DNA from: an uncultured Collinsella sp.
GTDB lineage: Bacteria; Actinomycetota; Coriobacteriia; Coriobacteriales; Coriobacteriaceae
NCBI GenBank assembly: GCA_902465265.1
Contig: CABQMF010000004.1
Coordinates: 19,941-83,940 of the forward strand
Length of the DNA stretch: 64,000 nucleotides
Reading direction: 5' to 3'
The notes beneath the pieces are model-generated. The model was given only the letters and a program-made list of their open reading frames with translations, was not told where the DNA came from and did no database searches. Positions within the stretch are counted from its first letter, which is position 1. The number at the start of each line of letters is the position of its first letter. The position numbers and the translations under genes are program-made. Below are positions 54,245 through 63,341 of the stretch, piece after piece.

Positions 54245-54994
54245 CTAGGAGCGGGCGGCTCCGTCGACGGGGAGCACGGCACCCGTAACATAGGAGGACA
54301 TGTCGCTCGCCAGGAAAACAAAGGCGTTGGCGACATCCTCGGGCTCGCCCATGCGACCCAGCGGAATGGTGGCGATGATGGGCTTGATGACTTCTTCGGG
54401 CAGGTTGGCGACCATGTCGGTTTTGGTTACACCGGGTGCTACGGCATTGACGCGAATGCCCATGGGGGCGAGCTCGCGCGAGAGCGACTGGACCATGCCG
54501 TTAACGGCGAACTTGGACGTGGGGTAGCCAACGCCGGAGGGCTGACCGTACTTAGCGACCATCGAGCTCGTGGTGGTGATGGTGCCGCCGTGGCCGGCTT
54601 CGGTCATGATCTTGGCGGCAGCCTGGTGGCCATTAAAGACGGCAACGACGTTGAGGTCCATGACCTTTGCAAACTCCTCGGCCGTGTAGTCCAAAAGGGG
54701 CGAGCGCTGGGAGATGCCGGCATTGTTGACGACCGTGTCCAAGCCACCCATATCGGCGGCAGCCTGGGTAAAGGCGTCGGTTACGGCCTCGAGCGAGGTG
54801 AGGTCGCAGGAGCGGCCCCAGACCTTGGCCTCGGGATAGGCGGCCGTCAGCTTCTCAACGGCTGCGTCGGCAGTCTCCTGGCGCGAGCCAAAGACGGTGA
54901 CGGCAGCGCCTTCCTCGATAAAACGGCAGGCGATGGCATAGCCGATACCGCGCGTGCCTCCGGTGATGATTGCTTTCTTGCCCTCGAGCAACAT
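54245..54994 (-). CDS. Short-chain dehydrogenase/reductase (FabG-like)
   Basis: This 249-aa NAD(P)-dependent oxidoreductase has TGGTRGIGYA (cofactor loop), NNAGIS, the catalytic Ser in TTTSSMVAKYG and the YPTSK (YxxxK) pair, plus the C-terminal SYVTGAVLPVDGA typical of FabG-type enzymes. The start at 54994 (MLLEGKK) has AGAGGAAG upstream. The substrate may be a 3-oxoacyl-ACP or a sugar/alcohol and cannot be told. It is not linked to fab genes here. Confidence 0.88.
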   Translation of the reverse strand: MLLEGKKAIITGGTRGIGYAIACRFIEEGAAVTVFGSRQETADAAVEKLTAAYPEAKVWGRSCDLTSLEAVTDAFTQAAADMGGLDTVVNNAGISQRSPLLDYTAEEFAKVMDLNVVAVFNGHQAAAKIMTEAGHGGTITTTSSMVAKYGQPSGVGYPTSKFAVNGMVQSLSRELAPMGIRVNAVAPGVTKTDMVANLPEEVIKPIIATIPLGRMGEPEDVANAFVFLASDMSSYVTGAVLPVDGAARS

Positions 54995-55151
54995 AGTGCT
55001 TCCTCTCATCGCGGGCGGACATTCGCAGCACAGCGTAGCGGTAGCCGGAATCGGCTGCGTTTGCATATCGGTGAACGGTAGCCCGCGTTACAGATGAACG
55101 GCTCGTGCAAATGCTGCTTTGCCGCCGTGCTTAGAAGCCGGATAGAAAAGG

Positions 55152-55177
55152 ACTCCCGTCCCACATAGGACGGGAGC
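55152..55177 (-). terminator. Terminator of hom
   Basis: A 9-bp stem CTCCCGTCC / GGACGGGAG with a CACATA loop; the minus strand then reads TCCTTTTCT. Confidence 0.7.
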
Positions 55178-55211
55178 CCCCCGAGGCACGTATTGTTAAG
55201 CGGGTGTTGGA

Positions 55212-56555
55212 CTAGTTCGCCATGACGCCTTCGGTCCAGGCCTCGACGTCCTCGATGCGCAGGACGTTGGCGACCTCGGCCACGCAGTCGACGCTGGCAA
55301 GCTCGGCGGCGGCAGCCTGGACGTCCTTCTCGAGCGCGCGGTGCGTCAGGAAGATAACCGAGCAGGCGTCGCTGACGCCCGACTTGCCGTCCTCGACCTG
55401 GTTGATGAGCGAGATCGAGATGTTGTGCTTGGCAAAGATGTCGACCGTCTCGGACAGGGCGCCCACGCGGTCGGCGACCTTCAGGCGCACATAGTACTTG
55501 GTCTGGAGCTCGTCCATGGGCTTAAAGGCGAGGTTGTGGCCATAGGGCTCAATCTCGGGCAGCGGAGCCACGCCGCGGCTGATCTGCTCGGAGAGCGACA
55601 GGATATCGCCCACGACGGCGCTCGCGGTGGGGAAGGAGCCTGCGCCGGCACCGTAGAACATGGTCTCGCCCACGGCGTCGCCTACCACGTAGACAGCGTT
55701 CATGGCGCCGTTGACCTTGGCAAGCATGTGGTCGGCGGGGATCAGCGTGGGGTGCACGCGAACGTCGACGCCGGCGTCGGTGTTGCGGGCGATGCCGAGC
55801 AGCTTAATGGTGTAGCCGAGTTCGCGGGCCTGGGCGATGTCCTCGGCACCGATGGTACGGATACCCTGTTGGTACACATCGTCGGTGGTAACGCGGGTGC
55901 CAAAGCCGATGGAGGCGAGGATGGCCGTCTTGCTGGCGGCGTCGAAGCCGTCGACGTCGGCGGACGGGTCGGCCTCGGCATAGCCCTTGGCCTGTGCGTC
56001 GGCAAGCACGTCGGCGTAATCGGCGCCCTCGGCGTCCATGCGCGACAGGATGTAGTTGGTGGTGCCGTTGAGAATGCCGGCGATGGTCAGGATCTTGTTG
56101 CCCACCAGGTCGTGCTCGAGCGTGCTCACAATGGGGATGCCGCCGCCGCAGCTGGCCTCGCACTTAATCTGCACGCCGCACGCGCGCGCCTTCTCGGCGA
56201 GCGTCTCGACGTGACGGCCCAGCAGGGCCTTGTTGGCAGAGACGACGTGCTTGCCGTTCTCGAAGGCGGTGGTGAAGATTTCGGTTGCGGGATGCTCGCC
56301 GCCGATGAGCTCGACGACGATATCGACGGCGGGGTCGGTGACGACGTCATGCCAGTCACTCGTAAAGGCCTCGCGCTCAATACCGGCTGCATCGGCCTGC
56401 TCCCAGGCAAGCGCGCAGGCGCGGGTCAGCTTAAGGTCGATGCCGTAGGCTGCCAGGTACTCATCGTGGTGGCTCTTGATCAGACGGGCCACGCCGCCGC
56501 CGACGGTTCCCAGACCGATCAGACCGACGTTCACGGTGCGCAGGGGTTCGCTCAT
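55212..56555 (-). CDS. hom: Homoserine dehydrogenase
   Basis: This 447-aa enzyme reduces aspartate semialdehyde to homoserine for threonine and methionine. It has an N-terminal NAD(P) site (GLIGLGTVGGGVARL), the catalytic domain with KCEASCGGGIPI, ILNGTTNYIL and YAEADPSADVDGFDAASK, and a C-terminal ACT domain (about residues 365-440) for feedback by threonine. ATG follows GAAGGAG. It is divergent from the Liv transporter genes with 251 bp between them. Confidence 0.96.
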   Translation of the reverse strand: MSEPLRTVNVGLIGLGTVGGGVARLIKSHHDEYLAAYGIDLKLTRACALAWEQADAAGIEREAFTSDWHDVVTDPAVDIVVELIGGEHPATEIFTTAFENGKHVVSANKALLGRHVETLAEKARACGVQIKCEASCGGGIPIVSTLEHDLVGNKILTIAGILNGTTNYILSRMDAEGADYADVLADAQAKGYAEADPSADVDGFDAASKTAILASIGFGTRVTTDDVYQQGIRTIGAEDIAQARELGYTIKLLGIARNTDAGVDVRVHPTLIPADHMLAKVNGAMNAVYVVGDAVGETMFYGAGAGSFPTASAVVGDILSLSEQISRGVAPLPEIEPYGHNLAFKPMDELQTKYYVRLKVADRVGALSETVDIFAKHNISISLINQVEDGKSGVSDACSVIFLTHRALEKDVQAAAAELASVDCVAEVANVLRIEDVEAWTEGVMAN

Positions 56556-56806
56556 AGATAGCTCCTTCGTGCATCTTATGGATGGATTAACCGCTTAAAG
56601 GTTGAGTGCATTCTAGCGTGAACCGAGGGCGCGTGCTCGCCAGGCAACAGGAGTCGCACAAAGCGGCACCCCCGAAACGCTGCGGAAACATTGGAAACAT
56701 GCTCGCTACAAACGGAATTCCGTAACAAACTGTCAACGTTTGCGCCATAAGGTTTGCCCCGTACCGCAAGACGGCCGCACTGCGGCCAGCGAAAAAGGGG
56801 GACACC

Positions 56807-57973
56807 ATGTTCAACATCAACAGCACGCTCAGCCGTAGGAACTTTCTCGCCGGTGCCGCGGCGCTCGGCAGCACCGCCGCACTCGCTGGTTGCTCGTCGG
56901 GTGGCTCGGACGGCGGCTCCGCCGATGACGGCAAGACCTTCAAGATCGGTGTCATCGGCCCTCTGACCGGCGCCGCGGCAACCTATGGCGTTTCGGCCGA
57001 GAAGGGTGCCAAGCTCGCCGCCAAGGATTTCTCGACCAAGGACATCAAGCTTTCGCTTAAGTCCGAGGACGATGTCGCCGACGGAGAGAAGGCCATCAAC
57101 GCCTTCAATACCCTGTGCGACTGGGGCATGCAGGCTCTCGTCGGCCCCGTCACGACTGGTGCTGCCGTCGCCGTCACGGGCGAGATTGCCGACGATATGC
57201 TCATGGTCACGCCCTCGGCCTCGTCGCTTGACGTCACCAAGGATAAGACCACGGTCTTTCAGGTTTGCTTCACCGATCCCACCATGGGCGCCAGCGCCGC
57301 GAAGTTCTTGGCCGAGAAGTACGCGGACGCCAAGATCGCCCTGTTCTACAACTCCGGCGATACGTATAGCTCGGGCGTTGCCGACGCTTTTGCCGAGCAG
57401 GCCAAGGCGTCCAAGCTCGACATCGTCGATACCGAGACCTTTAAGGACGACTCTTCCACGAGCTTTACCAACCAGCTCACCAAGGCCAAGGAGGCCGGTG
57501 CCACGCTTATCTTTGCCCCGATCTATTACACGCCGGCGTCCGTCCTGCTCAAGAACGCCAAGGACATGGGCTACGACATGACCCTCATGGGCACCGATGG
57601 CATGGATGGCCTGCTCTCTGTGGAAGGCTTCGATACCTCTCTTGCCGAGGGCGTGTTGCTCATGACCCCGTTTTCCGCCGACGATGAGAAGAACGCCGAC
57701 TTCGTCAAGGCATATAAGGACGCCTACAATGAGACGCCCAACCAGTTTGCCGCCGATGCCTACGATTGCGTTCACGCGATTGTCGAGGCAATCGATAAGG
57801 CAGACATCGACATTACGGCCGACGGCGCCGATATTGCCGGTGATCTTGCCAAGGCCATGCGCAAGATCAAGATCGAGGGCCTGACGGGCGAGCTGACGTG
57901 GAACGACGAGGGCCAAGTCGAGAAGCCCGCTACGGCCTATGTGATTCAGGACGGCAAGTACATCGCCGCCTAG
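56807..57973 (+). CDS. Branched-chain amino acid ABC transporter, substrate-binding lipoprotein 1
   Basis: This 388-aa Liv-type binding protein has an N-terminal SRRNFLAG motif (twin-arginine-like) before a hydrophobic stretch and lipobox LAGC (Cys29), so it is likely a lipoprotein, perhaps Tat-exported. The Leu/Ile/Val-binding fold is clear (KIGVIGPLTGAAATYG; ALVGPVTTGAAVAV). It is highly similar to the second binding protein at 58245 (shared GFDTSLAEG, FSADDEKNADFV). It precedes the permease genes and has its own promoter region. Confidence 0.92.
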   Translation: MFNINSTLSRRNFLAGAAALGSTAALAGCSSGGSDGGSADDGKTFKIGVIGPLTGAAATYGVSAEKGAKLAAKDFSTKDIKLSLKSEDDVADGEKAINAFNTLCDWGMQALVGPVTTGAAVAVTGEIADDMLMVTPSASSLDVTKDKTTVFQVCFTDPTMGASAAKFLAEKYADAKIALFYNSGDTYSSGVADAFAEQAKASKLDIVDTETFKDDSSTSFTNQLTKAKEAGATLIFAPIYYTPASVLLKNAKDMGYDMTLMGTDGMDGLLSVEGFDTSLAEGVLLMTPFSADDEKNADFVKAYKDAYNETPNQFAADAYDCVHAIVEAIDKADIDITADGADIAGDLAKAMRKIKIEGLTGELTWNDEGQVEKPATAYVIQDGKYIAA

Positions 57974-58202
57974 GTGCGCACAAAACGCGACCGGTGAGGC
58001 TGTTTTAATCAGGGTAGGGACGCTTGTAACAGAACGGAAACAATACTTTCACACAATAAAGTGGCTAAACTGCATAAACCGACAGAAATACGCATGAATA
58101 TGAATATATGGACAAAACAAAAGAAAAGTTGAAATAATCGCCACTTTTCTCAACTAAAGCGTCTACTATTTTGCGAACGCCGAACACGGCGAAGGATGGC
58201 CT

Positions 58203-58223
58203 GTCGGGTTACCGAAACCCGAC
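58203..58223 (+). promoter_or_regulatory. Leader hairpin before binding-protein gene 2
   Basis: Arms GTCGGGTT and AACCCGAC are separated by ACCGA, 21 bp before the ATG. Upstream 58050-58170 is the most AT-rich stretch nearby and holds AGTTGA / TCAACT arms and a possible -10 TACTAT (58164-58169), so this gene probably has its own promoter. Confidence 0.4.
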
Positions 58224-58244
58224 GAGATTTGAGAGGAGAGCCGC

Positions 58245-59432
58245 ATGTCGAGCCTCACCGGTAAGTCATTGAACCCTGTTATGAATCGCAGGAGCGTTAT
58301 CGCGAGCGCAGCAGGTCTGGGGGCGATGTCCATTCTAGCTGGCTGCTCCTCCAACGGCGGCGATAGCGGTTCCGCTTCGAGCGACGCTTCGTTTAAGATC
58401 GGCACCATCGGCCCGCTGACCGGCGCCAACGCGTCCTACGGCAAGTCCGTTACCCAGGGTGTCGAGCTCGGCTGCAAGGATTTCTCGACCAAGGAGCTGC
58501 CGCTTGCCAGCAAGGCCGAGGATGACCAGGCCGACGGCGAGAAGGCCGTCAACGCCTTCAACACCCTGCTCGACTGGGGCATGCAGGCCCTCGTCGGTCC
58601 GACCACCACGGGTGCGTCGGTTGCCGTTGCCGCAGAGTGCGGTAACGACCCCAAGACGTTCATGATCACCCCGTCCGCGTCCTCCGAGGACGTCACCGAC
58701 GGCAAGGATTGCGTCTTCCAGGTTTGCTTCACCGACCCCAACCAGGGTGTCAACGCTGCCAAGTTCCTGGCAGAGAAATATGCGGACGAGAAGTTCGTGC
58801 TGTTCTATAACTCCGGCGACGCTTATTCTTCGGGCATCGCAGATTCCTTTAAGGCCCAGGCCGCTGAGTCCAAGCTCGAGATTGTCGACGAGGAGACCTT
58901 TAAGGACGACTCCGCCACGAGCTTTACCAACCAGCTGACCAAGGCCAAGCAGGCCGGCGCCACCATGATCTTTGCGCCGATCTACTACACGCCGGCGTCC
59001 GTCCTGCTCAAGAACGCCAAGGACATGGGCTACGACGTCAAGATGATGGGCTGCGATGGCATGGACGGCATCCTGGGCGTTGAGGGTTTCGACACCTCTC
59101 TTGCCGAGGGTCTGCTGCTCATGACCCCGTTCTCCGCCGACGACGAGAAGAACGCCGACTTCGTCAACGCTTACAAGGATAAGTACGGCGATACTCCCGA
59201 CCAGTTTGCCGCCGACGCCTACGACGGCGTGCACGCGGTGGCCGAGGCCGTCAAGGAGGCCGGTCTTGGTGTCGACGCCGACCCGACCGAGGTCGCCGAG
59301 AAGCTGTCCAAGGCTATGCTCAAGATTACCGTTGACGGTCTGACCGGCAAGCTCACCTGGAACGATAAGGGCCAGGTCCAGAAGGAGCCCACGGCGTACG
59401 TCATCACCGACGGCAAGTACGTACAGGCCTAA
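58245..59432 (+). CDS. Branched-chain amino acid ABC transporter, substrate-binding lipoprotein 2
   Basis: This 395-aa paralogue of the preceding gene has lipobox LAGC (Cys34) after an NRRSVIAS twin-arginine-like motif. The ligand-binding core is the same (KIGTIGPLTGANASYG; LVGPTTTGASVAV). ATG 58245 follows GAGAGGAGAG. The 271-bp AT-rich gap before it suggests separate control. Two receptors for one permease would broaden or tune substrate range. Confidence 0.92.
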   Translation: MSSLTGKSLNPVMNRRSVIASAAGLGAMSILAGCSSNGGDSGSASSDASFKIGTIGPLTGANASYGKSVTQGVELGCKDFSTKELPLASKAEDDQADGEKAVNAFNTLLDWGMQALVGPTTTGASVAVAAECGNDPKTFMITPSASSEDVTDGKDCVFQVCFTDPNQGVNAAKFLAEKYADEKFVLFYNSGDAYSSGIADSFKAQAAESKLEIVDEETFKDDSATSFTNQLTKAKQAGATMIFAPIYYTPASVLLKNAKDMGYDVKMMGCDGMDGILGVEGFDTSLAEGLLLMTPFSADDEKNADFVNAYKDKYGDTPDQFAADAYDGVHAVAEAVKEAGLGVDADPTEVAEKLSKAMLKITVDGLTGKLTWNDKGQVQKEPTAYVITDGKYVQA

Positions 59433-59462
59433 TTGGCCGCCTTACATAGAGCGGTTTTGATC

Positions 59463-59525
59463 CCAAGCAGGGGAGGTTTTGGCCTTCCCTGCTTGCTTGG
59501 TATCTAGGGACGATGTAACGTCCCT
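59463..59525 (+). terminator. Two hairpins between the binding protein and permease genes
   Basis: Stem 1 AAGCAGGG / CCCTGCTT (59465-59494) and stem 2 AGGGACG / CGTCCCT (59506-59525). Such intercistronic stems usually cause partial termination or RNA protection, giving more binding protein than permease. Confidence 0.55.
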
Positions 59526-59571
59526 GTTTCATACATCAACTGGAAACCTATTCGAAAGGGGGATGTGGAAC

Positions 59572-60453
59572 ATGACGGTCTTTATCCAATACCTGGTCAA
59601 CGGCCTGTCCATGGGCAGCGTCTACGCCATCATCGCGTTGGGCTACACCATGGTCTACGGTATCGCCAAGATGCTCAACTTCGCTCACGGCGACGTCATC
59701 ATGGTCGGTGCCTATATCTCGTTCTGCGCCACGTCGTATCTCGGCCTCCCGGGCTGGGCATCTGTAATTCTCTCTTGTGTGGTCTGTACCGTTCTCGGTG
59801 TTCTCATCGAGGGTCTGGCCTATAAGCCGCTGCGTCAGGCGGGCCCGCTGGCCGTTCTGATCACGGCCATCGGCGTGTCCTACTTCCTGCAGAACGCCGC
59901 GCAGCTTCTGTGGGGTGCCACGCCCAAGAACTTCACTTCGCTCGTCACCTTCCAGGTGCCGGAGTTCTTGGCCAAGTTCAACGTAAGCGCCGTCTCGCTC
60001 GTCACCATCATCGCCTGCCTGGTTATCATGGCCGGCCTGATGTTCTTTACAGGTAAGACCAAGATGGGCAAGGCCATGCGCGCCGTGTCCGAGGACAAGG
60101 CCGCTGCTCAGCTCATGGGCATCAACGTCAACCGCACCATCTCGATGACGTTCGCCATCGGCTCCGCCCTTGCCGCCATCGCCGGTGTGCTCCTGTGCTC
60201 CTACTCGCCGGTGCTGCAGCCTACGACGGGCGCCATGCCTGGCATCAAGGCCTTCGACGCCGCCGTCTTCGGTGGCATCGGCTCCATCCCCGGCGCCTTT
60301 GTCGGCGGCATTCTCATCGGCATCATCGAGGCGATGGCACAGGCTTACATTTCCACGAGCCTTGCCAACTCCATCGTCTTTGGTGTTTTGATCATCGTCC
60401 TGCTCGTCAAGCCTGCCGGCCTCTTGGGCAAGTACGTCCCCGAGAAGGTGTAG
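59572..60453 (+). CDS. livH: Branched-chain amino acid ABC transporter permease LivH
   Basis: This 293-aa permease has about eight hydrophobic segments and LivH motifs: YLVNGLSMGSVYAIIALGYT at the start, GKTKMGKAMRAVSEDKAAAQ (cytoplasmic coupling loop) and GGIGSIPGAFVGGILIG. ATG 59572 was chosen for its 9-nt spacing to AAGGGGG; ATG 59563 abuts it. It pairs with LivM. Confidence 0.93.
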   Translation: MTVFIQYLVNGLSMGSVYAIIALGYTMVYGIAKMLNFAHGDVIMVGAYISFCATSYLGLPGWASVILSCVVCTVLGVLIEGLAYKPLRQAGPLAVLITAIGVSYFLQNAAQLLWGATPKNFTSLVTFQVPEFLAKFNVSAVSLVTIIACLVIMAGLMFFTGKTKMGKAMRAVSEDKAAAQLMGINVNRTISMTFAIGSALAAIAGVLLCSYSPVLQPTTGAMPGIKAFDAAVFGGIGSIPGAFVGGILIGIIEAMAQAYISTSLANSIVFGVLIIVLLVKPAGLLGKYVPEKV

Positions 60454-60462
60454 GTGAGCGTT

Positions 60463-61542
60463 ATGAAGTTTCTTAAAGACAAGCAGACGCGTCACGACTT
60501 TGTCACGTATGCCATGTGCATCGTGGCATTTGCCATCGTGTTCTTTATGCAGTCTAACCACATGATCCCGCGCATGATCGCCGGTCAGCTGGTTCCCATC
60601 ACGGCCTATATCGTCATGGCCATTTCCCTTAACCTCGTCGTCGGCATCGCGGGCGACTTGTCGCTGGGCCACGCGGGCTTTATGAGTGTCGGTGCCTATA
60701 CGGGCATCGTCACCGCGGTCGCCCTCGAGAGCGCCGTTCCCTCCGATCCGGTGCGCCTTATCATCAGCATCGTGGTCGGCGCTATCGCCGCTGCCATCTT
60801 GGGCTTCTTGATCGGTATCCCGGTCCTGCGCCTGAGCGGCGACTATCTGGCCATCGTGACCCTGGCTTTTGGCGAGATCATCAAAGAGATCGTCACTTGC
60901 CTTATCGTGGGTGTCGACTCGCGCGGCCTGCACGTGATCTTTAACATCACGGGCAACTCTACGATCGACGACCTGCACCTGCTCGAGGACGGCACCGCCA
61001 TCATCAAGGGCGCCCAGGGCGCCTCGGGCGTGTCGACGTACTCGACTTTCCTCGCCGGTGCCATCCTGGTCATGGTCGCACTCGTGATTGTGCTCAACCT
61101 GGTTCGCAGCCGTACCGGCCGTGCCATCATGGCCGTGCGCGATAACAAGATTGCAGCCGAGTCCGTAGGCATCTCCGTCACCGAGTACCGCATGATCGCC
61201 TTTGTGGTTTCCGCTGCCCTCGCCGGTGCTGCCGGAGCCCTCTTCGGCGGTAACTTCTCGCAGCTCTCCGCCACCAAGTTCGACTTCAACACGTCCATCC
61301 TCATTCTGGTGTTCGTGGTCCTGGGCGGCCTGGGCAACATGCGCGGTTCCGTCATCGCGGCGGCGTTGCTCACGGTGCTTCCTGAGCTGCTCCGTCAGTT
61401 CTCGGACTACCGCATGCTCATCTACGCCATCGTGTTGATCCTGGTCATGATCTTTACCAACAACCCGCAGCTCAAGGCGTTCTTCGGTCGCGTCAAGGAC
61501 CGCTTTGCTTCCAAGAAGGAGGTGGCAGCCGATGCCCAGTAA
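60463..61542 (+). CDS. livM: Branched-chain amino acid ABC transporter permease LivM
   Basis: This permease of about 359 aa has LivM traits: AISLNLVVGIAGDLSLGHAG, GDYLAIVTLAFGEIIKEI and the coupling segment GRAIMAVRDNKIAAESVGI. ATG 60463 has AGGTGAG upstream; GTG 60454, adjacent to the livH stop, is possible. Its end overlaps livG by 11 bp. Confidence 0.93.
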   Translation: MKFLKDKQTRHDFVTYAMCIVAFAIVFFMQSNHMIPRMIAGQLVPITAYIVMAISLNLVVGIAGDLSLGHAGFMSVGAYTGIVTAVALESAVPSDPVRLIISIVVGAIAAAILGFLIGIPVLRLSGDYLAIVTLAFGEIIKEIVTCLIVGVDSRGLHVIFNITGNSTIDDLHLLEDGTAIIKGAQGASGVSTYSTFLAGAILVMVALVIVLNLVRSRTGRAIMAVRDNKIAAESVGISVTEYRMIAFVVSAALAGAAGALFGGNFSQLSATKFDFNTSILILVFVVLGGLGNMRGSVIAAALLTVLPELLRQFSDYRMLIYAIVLILVMIFTNNPQLKAFFGRVKDRFASKKEVAADAQ

Positions 61543-62392
61543 ATTTGAGTTCAACAAGGGCAAGATGGTCCCGTATCCTTCTGGCGCCATCGTTCCCGAC
61601 CGCGACCTGGGCGAGCGCCCGGCACTCGAGTGCATCCACCTGGGCATTGAGTTCGGTGGCCTTAAGGCAGTCGACGACTTTAGCCTGACTATCGGCAAGA
61701 CCGAGATCGCCGGCCTGATCGGCCCCAACGGTGCCGGCAAGACCACGGTCTTCAACCTGCTCACCAAGGTATACCAGCCCACGCACGGCACCATCCTGCT
61801 CGACGGTGAGGACACCTCGGGCAAGTCCGTCTACCAGGTCAACCGCATGGGCATCGCTCGTACCTTCCAAAACATCCGCCTGTTTAATACCATGACGGTG
61901 GAGGATAACGTAAAGGTCGGCCTGCATAACCAGGAGCGTTACTCCGGCTTTGAGGGCGTGCTGCGCCTGCCGACGTATTGGAAGCACGAGAAGGCCGCCC
62001 ACGAGCGCGCCATGGAGCTGCTGTCCATCTTTGACATGGAGCACTTGGCAAATGAACAGGCCGGCTCGCTGCCTTACGGCGCTCAGCGTCGTCTGGAGAT
62101 CGTCCGCGCGCTTGCCACCAACCCCAAGCTGCTGCTGCTCGACGAGCCCGCCGCCGGCATGAACCCGTCCGAGACCGCGGAGCTCATGGAGAACATTGTC
62201 AAGATTCGTGACACCTTTGGCATTGCCATCATGCTTATCGAGCATGATATGTCGCTCGTTATGAACATCTGCGAGGGCATTTGCGTGCTCAACTTTGGTA
62301 AGGTCATCGCCAAGGGCACGGCCGAGGAAATCCAGAACAACGACGCTGTTATCGAGGCGTATCTGGGCAAGCAGGATAAGGGGGAGAACTAA
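61532..62392 (+). CDS. livG: Branched-chain amino acid ABC transporter ATP-binding protein LivG
   Basis: This 286-aa ATPase has GPNGAGKTTVF (Walker A), the signature LPYGAQRRLEI, LLLLDEPAAGMNP (Walker B) and an H-loop EHDMSLV. The first 35 residues form an extra N-terminal piece. ATG 61532 lies 11 bp inside livM with AGGAGG upstream. It couples ATP use to LivHM. Confidence 0.94.
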   Translation: MPSKFEFNKGKMVPYPSGAIVPDRDLGERPALECIHLGIEFGGLKAVDDFSLTIGKTEIAGLIGPNGAGKTTVFNLLTKVYQPTHGTILLDGEDTSGKSVYQVNRMGIARTFQNIRLFNTMTVEDNVKVGLHNQERYSGFEGVLRLPTYWKHEKAAHERAMELLSIFDMEHLANEQAGSLPYGAQRRLEIVRALATNPKLLLLDEPAAGMNPSETAELMENIVKIRDTFGIAIMLIEHDMSLVMNICEGICVLNFGKVIAKGTAEEIQNNDAVIEAYLGKQDKGEN

Positions 62393-63106
62393 ATGGCAGA
62401 GCCGATGCTTTCCGTCTACAACATCAACGTCTGGTACGGCGCTATCCACGCCATCAAGGACATCTCCTTTAACGTCAACGAGGGCGAGATCGTTGCTCTG
62501 ATCGGTGCGAACGGTGCTGGTAAGTCCACAACGCTCAAGACCGTCTCGGGCCTGCTGCGCTCCAAGACCGGCTCCATCAAGTTTATGGGCGAGGACATTA
62601 CCCATACACCCGCTGATAAGCTGGTAGGCAAGGGCCTGGCCCAAGTGCCCGAGGGCCGTCGCGCCTTTTTGCAGATGACGGTCGAGGAGAACCTGGAAAT
62701 GGGCGCCTATACGCAGCCCAAGTCCACGGTGGCACCGGGCCTGGAGCGCGTCTACGAGCAGTTCCCGCGCCTGAAGGAGCGCCGTCGCCAGGTGGCCGGC
62801 ACCCTTTCGGGCGGCGAGCAACAGATGCTCGTTATGGGGCGCGCCCTTATGAGCAACCCCAAGCTGCTCATGCTCGACGAGCCTTCCATGGGCCTGGCGC
62901 CGATTCTGATTGAGCAGATCTTCCAGATTGTCGAGGACCTGCACAAGGCCGGCACCACGGTGCTTCTGGTCGAGCAGAACGCGCAGATGGCGCTCTCGAT
63001 TGCCACGCGCGGCTACGTGCTCGAGACCGGCAAGATCACCATGACCGGCACGGGCCAAGAGCTCCTGCACGACGACAACGTCCGCAAAGCTTACCTCGGA
63101 GGCTAG
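62393..63106 (+). CDS. livF: Branched-chain amino acid ABC transporter ATP-binding protein LivF
   Basis: This 237-aa ATPase has GANGAGKSTTL, the signature LSGGEQQMLVMGRAL and LLMLDEPSMGLAP, then VEQNAQMAL typical of LivF. Its start directly follows the livG stop. It is the last gene of the operon, ended by a strong terminator. Confidence 0.95.
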   Translation: MAEPMLSVYNINVWYGAIHAIKDISFNVNEGEIVALIGANGAGKSTTLKTVSGLLRSKTGSIKFMGEDITHTPADKLVGKGLAQVPEGRRAFLQMTVEENLEMGAYTQPKSTVAPGLERVYEQFPRLKERRRQVAGTLSGGEQQMLVMGRALMSNPKLLMLDEPSMGLAPILIEQIFQIVEDLHKAGTTVLLVEQNAQMALSIATRGYVLETGKITMTGTGQELLHDDNVRKAYLGG

Positions 63107-63116
63107 CCAATCCAAC

Positions 63117-63155
63117 AAAAGGGGCGCTGACTATCCCGGTCAGCGCCCCTTTTTT
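63117..63155 (+). terminator. Terminator of the Liv operon
   Basis: A 15-bp stem AAAAGGGGCGCTGAC / GTCAGCGCCCCTTTT ends in TTTTTT. Confidence 0.9.
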
Positions 63156-63224
63156 AAGTTGCGGTGAAATAGGGACTAATTGGGGGTTCCAGACGCCAAA
63201 ACAGTCCCTATTCCACCGCAACTT
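63156..63224. repeat. REP-like long hairpin with GGGACT arms
   Basis: 22-bp arms (63156-63177 and 63203-63224) pair with one mismatch; they start AAGTTGCGGTG and contain TAGGGACT. It is similar in design to the other GGGGAC palindromes of the window and directly follows the Liv terminator. Confidence 0.65.
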
Positions 63225-63274
63225 CATTGGGGCGTGCGACTATGACCGTCCCAAATTAGCACCCCTGCACCAAG

Positions 63275-63314
63275 CCAAGGCCCCGTTCTGGATTGTTTCG
63301 GAACGGGGCCTTGG
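63275..63314. terminator. Bidirectional terminator before the last gene
   Basis: A 14-bp stem CCAAGGCCCCGTTC / GAACGGGGCCTTGG with a 12-nt loop. It ends the minus-strand gene at 63342. Confidence 0.8.
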
Positions 63315-63341
63315 TGGTTGGGGGCTATTGGGTTTTGTTCG

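Noticed and set aside
59548..61824. Open frame of 758 codons on the minus strand
   Set aside because: Antisense to livH, livM and livG; composition Asp/His/Gly-rich as a codon shadow.
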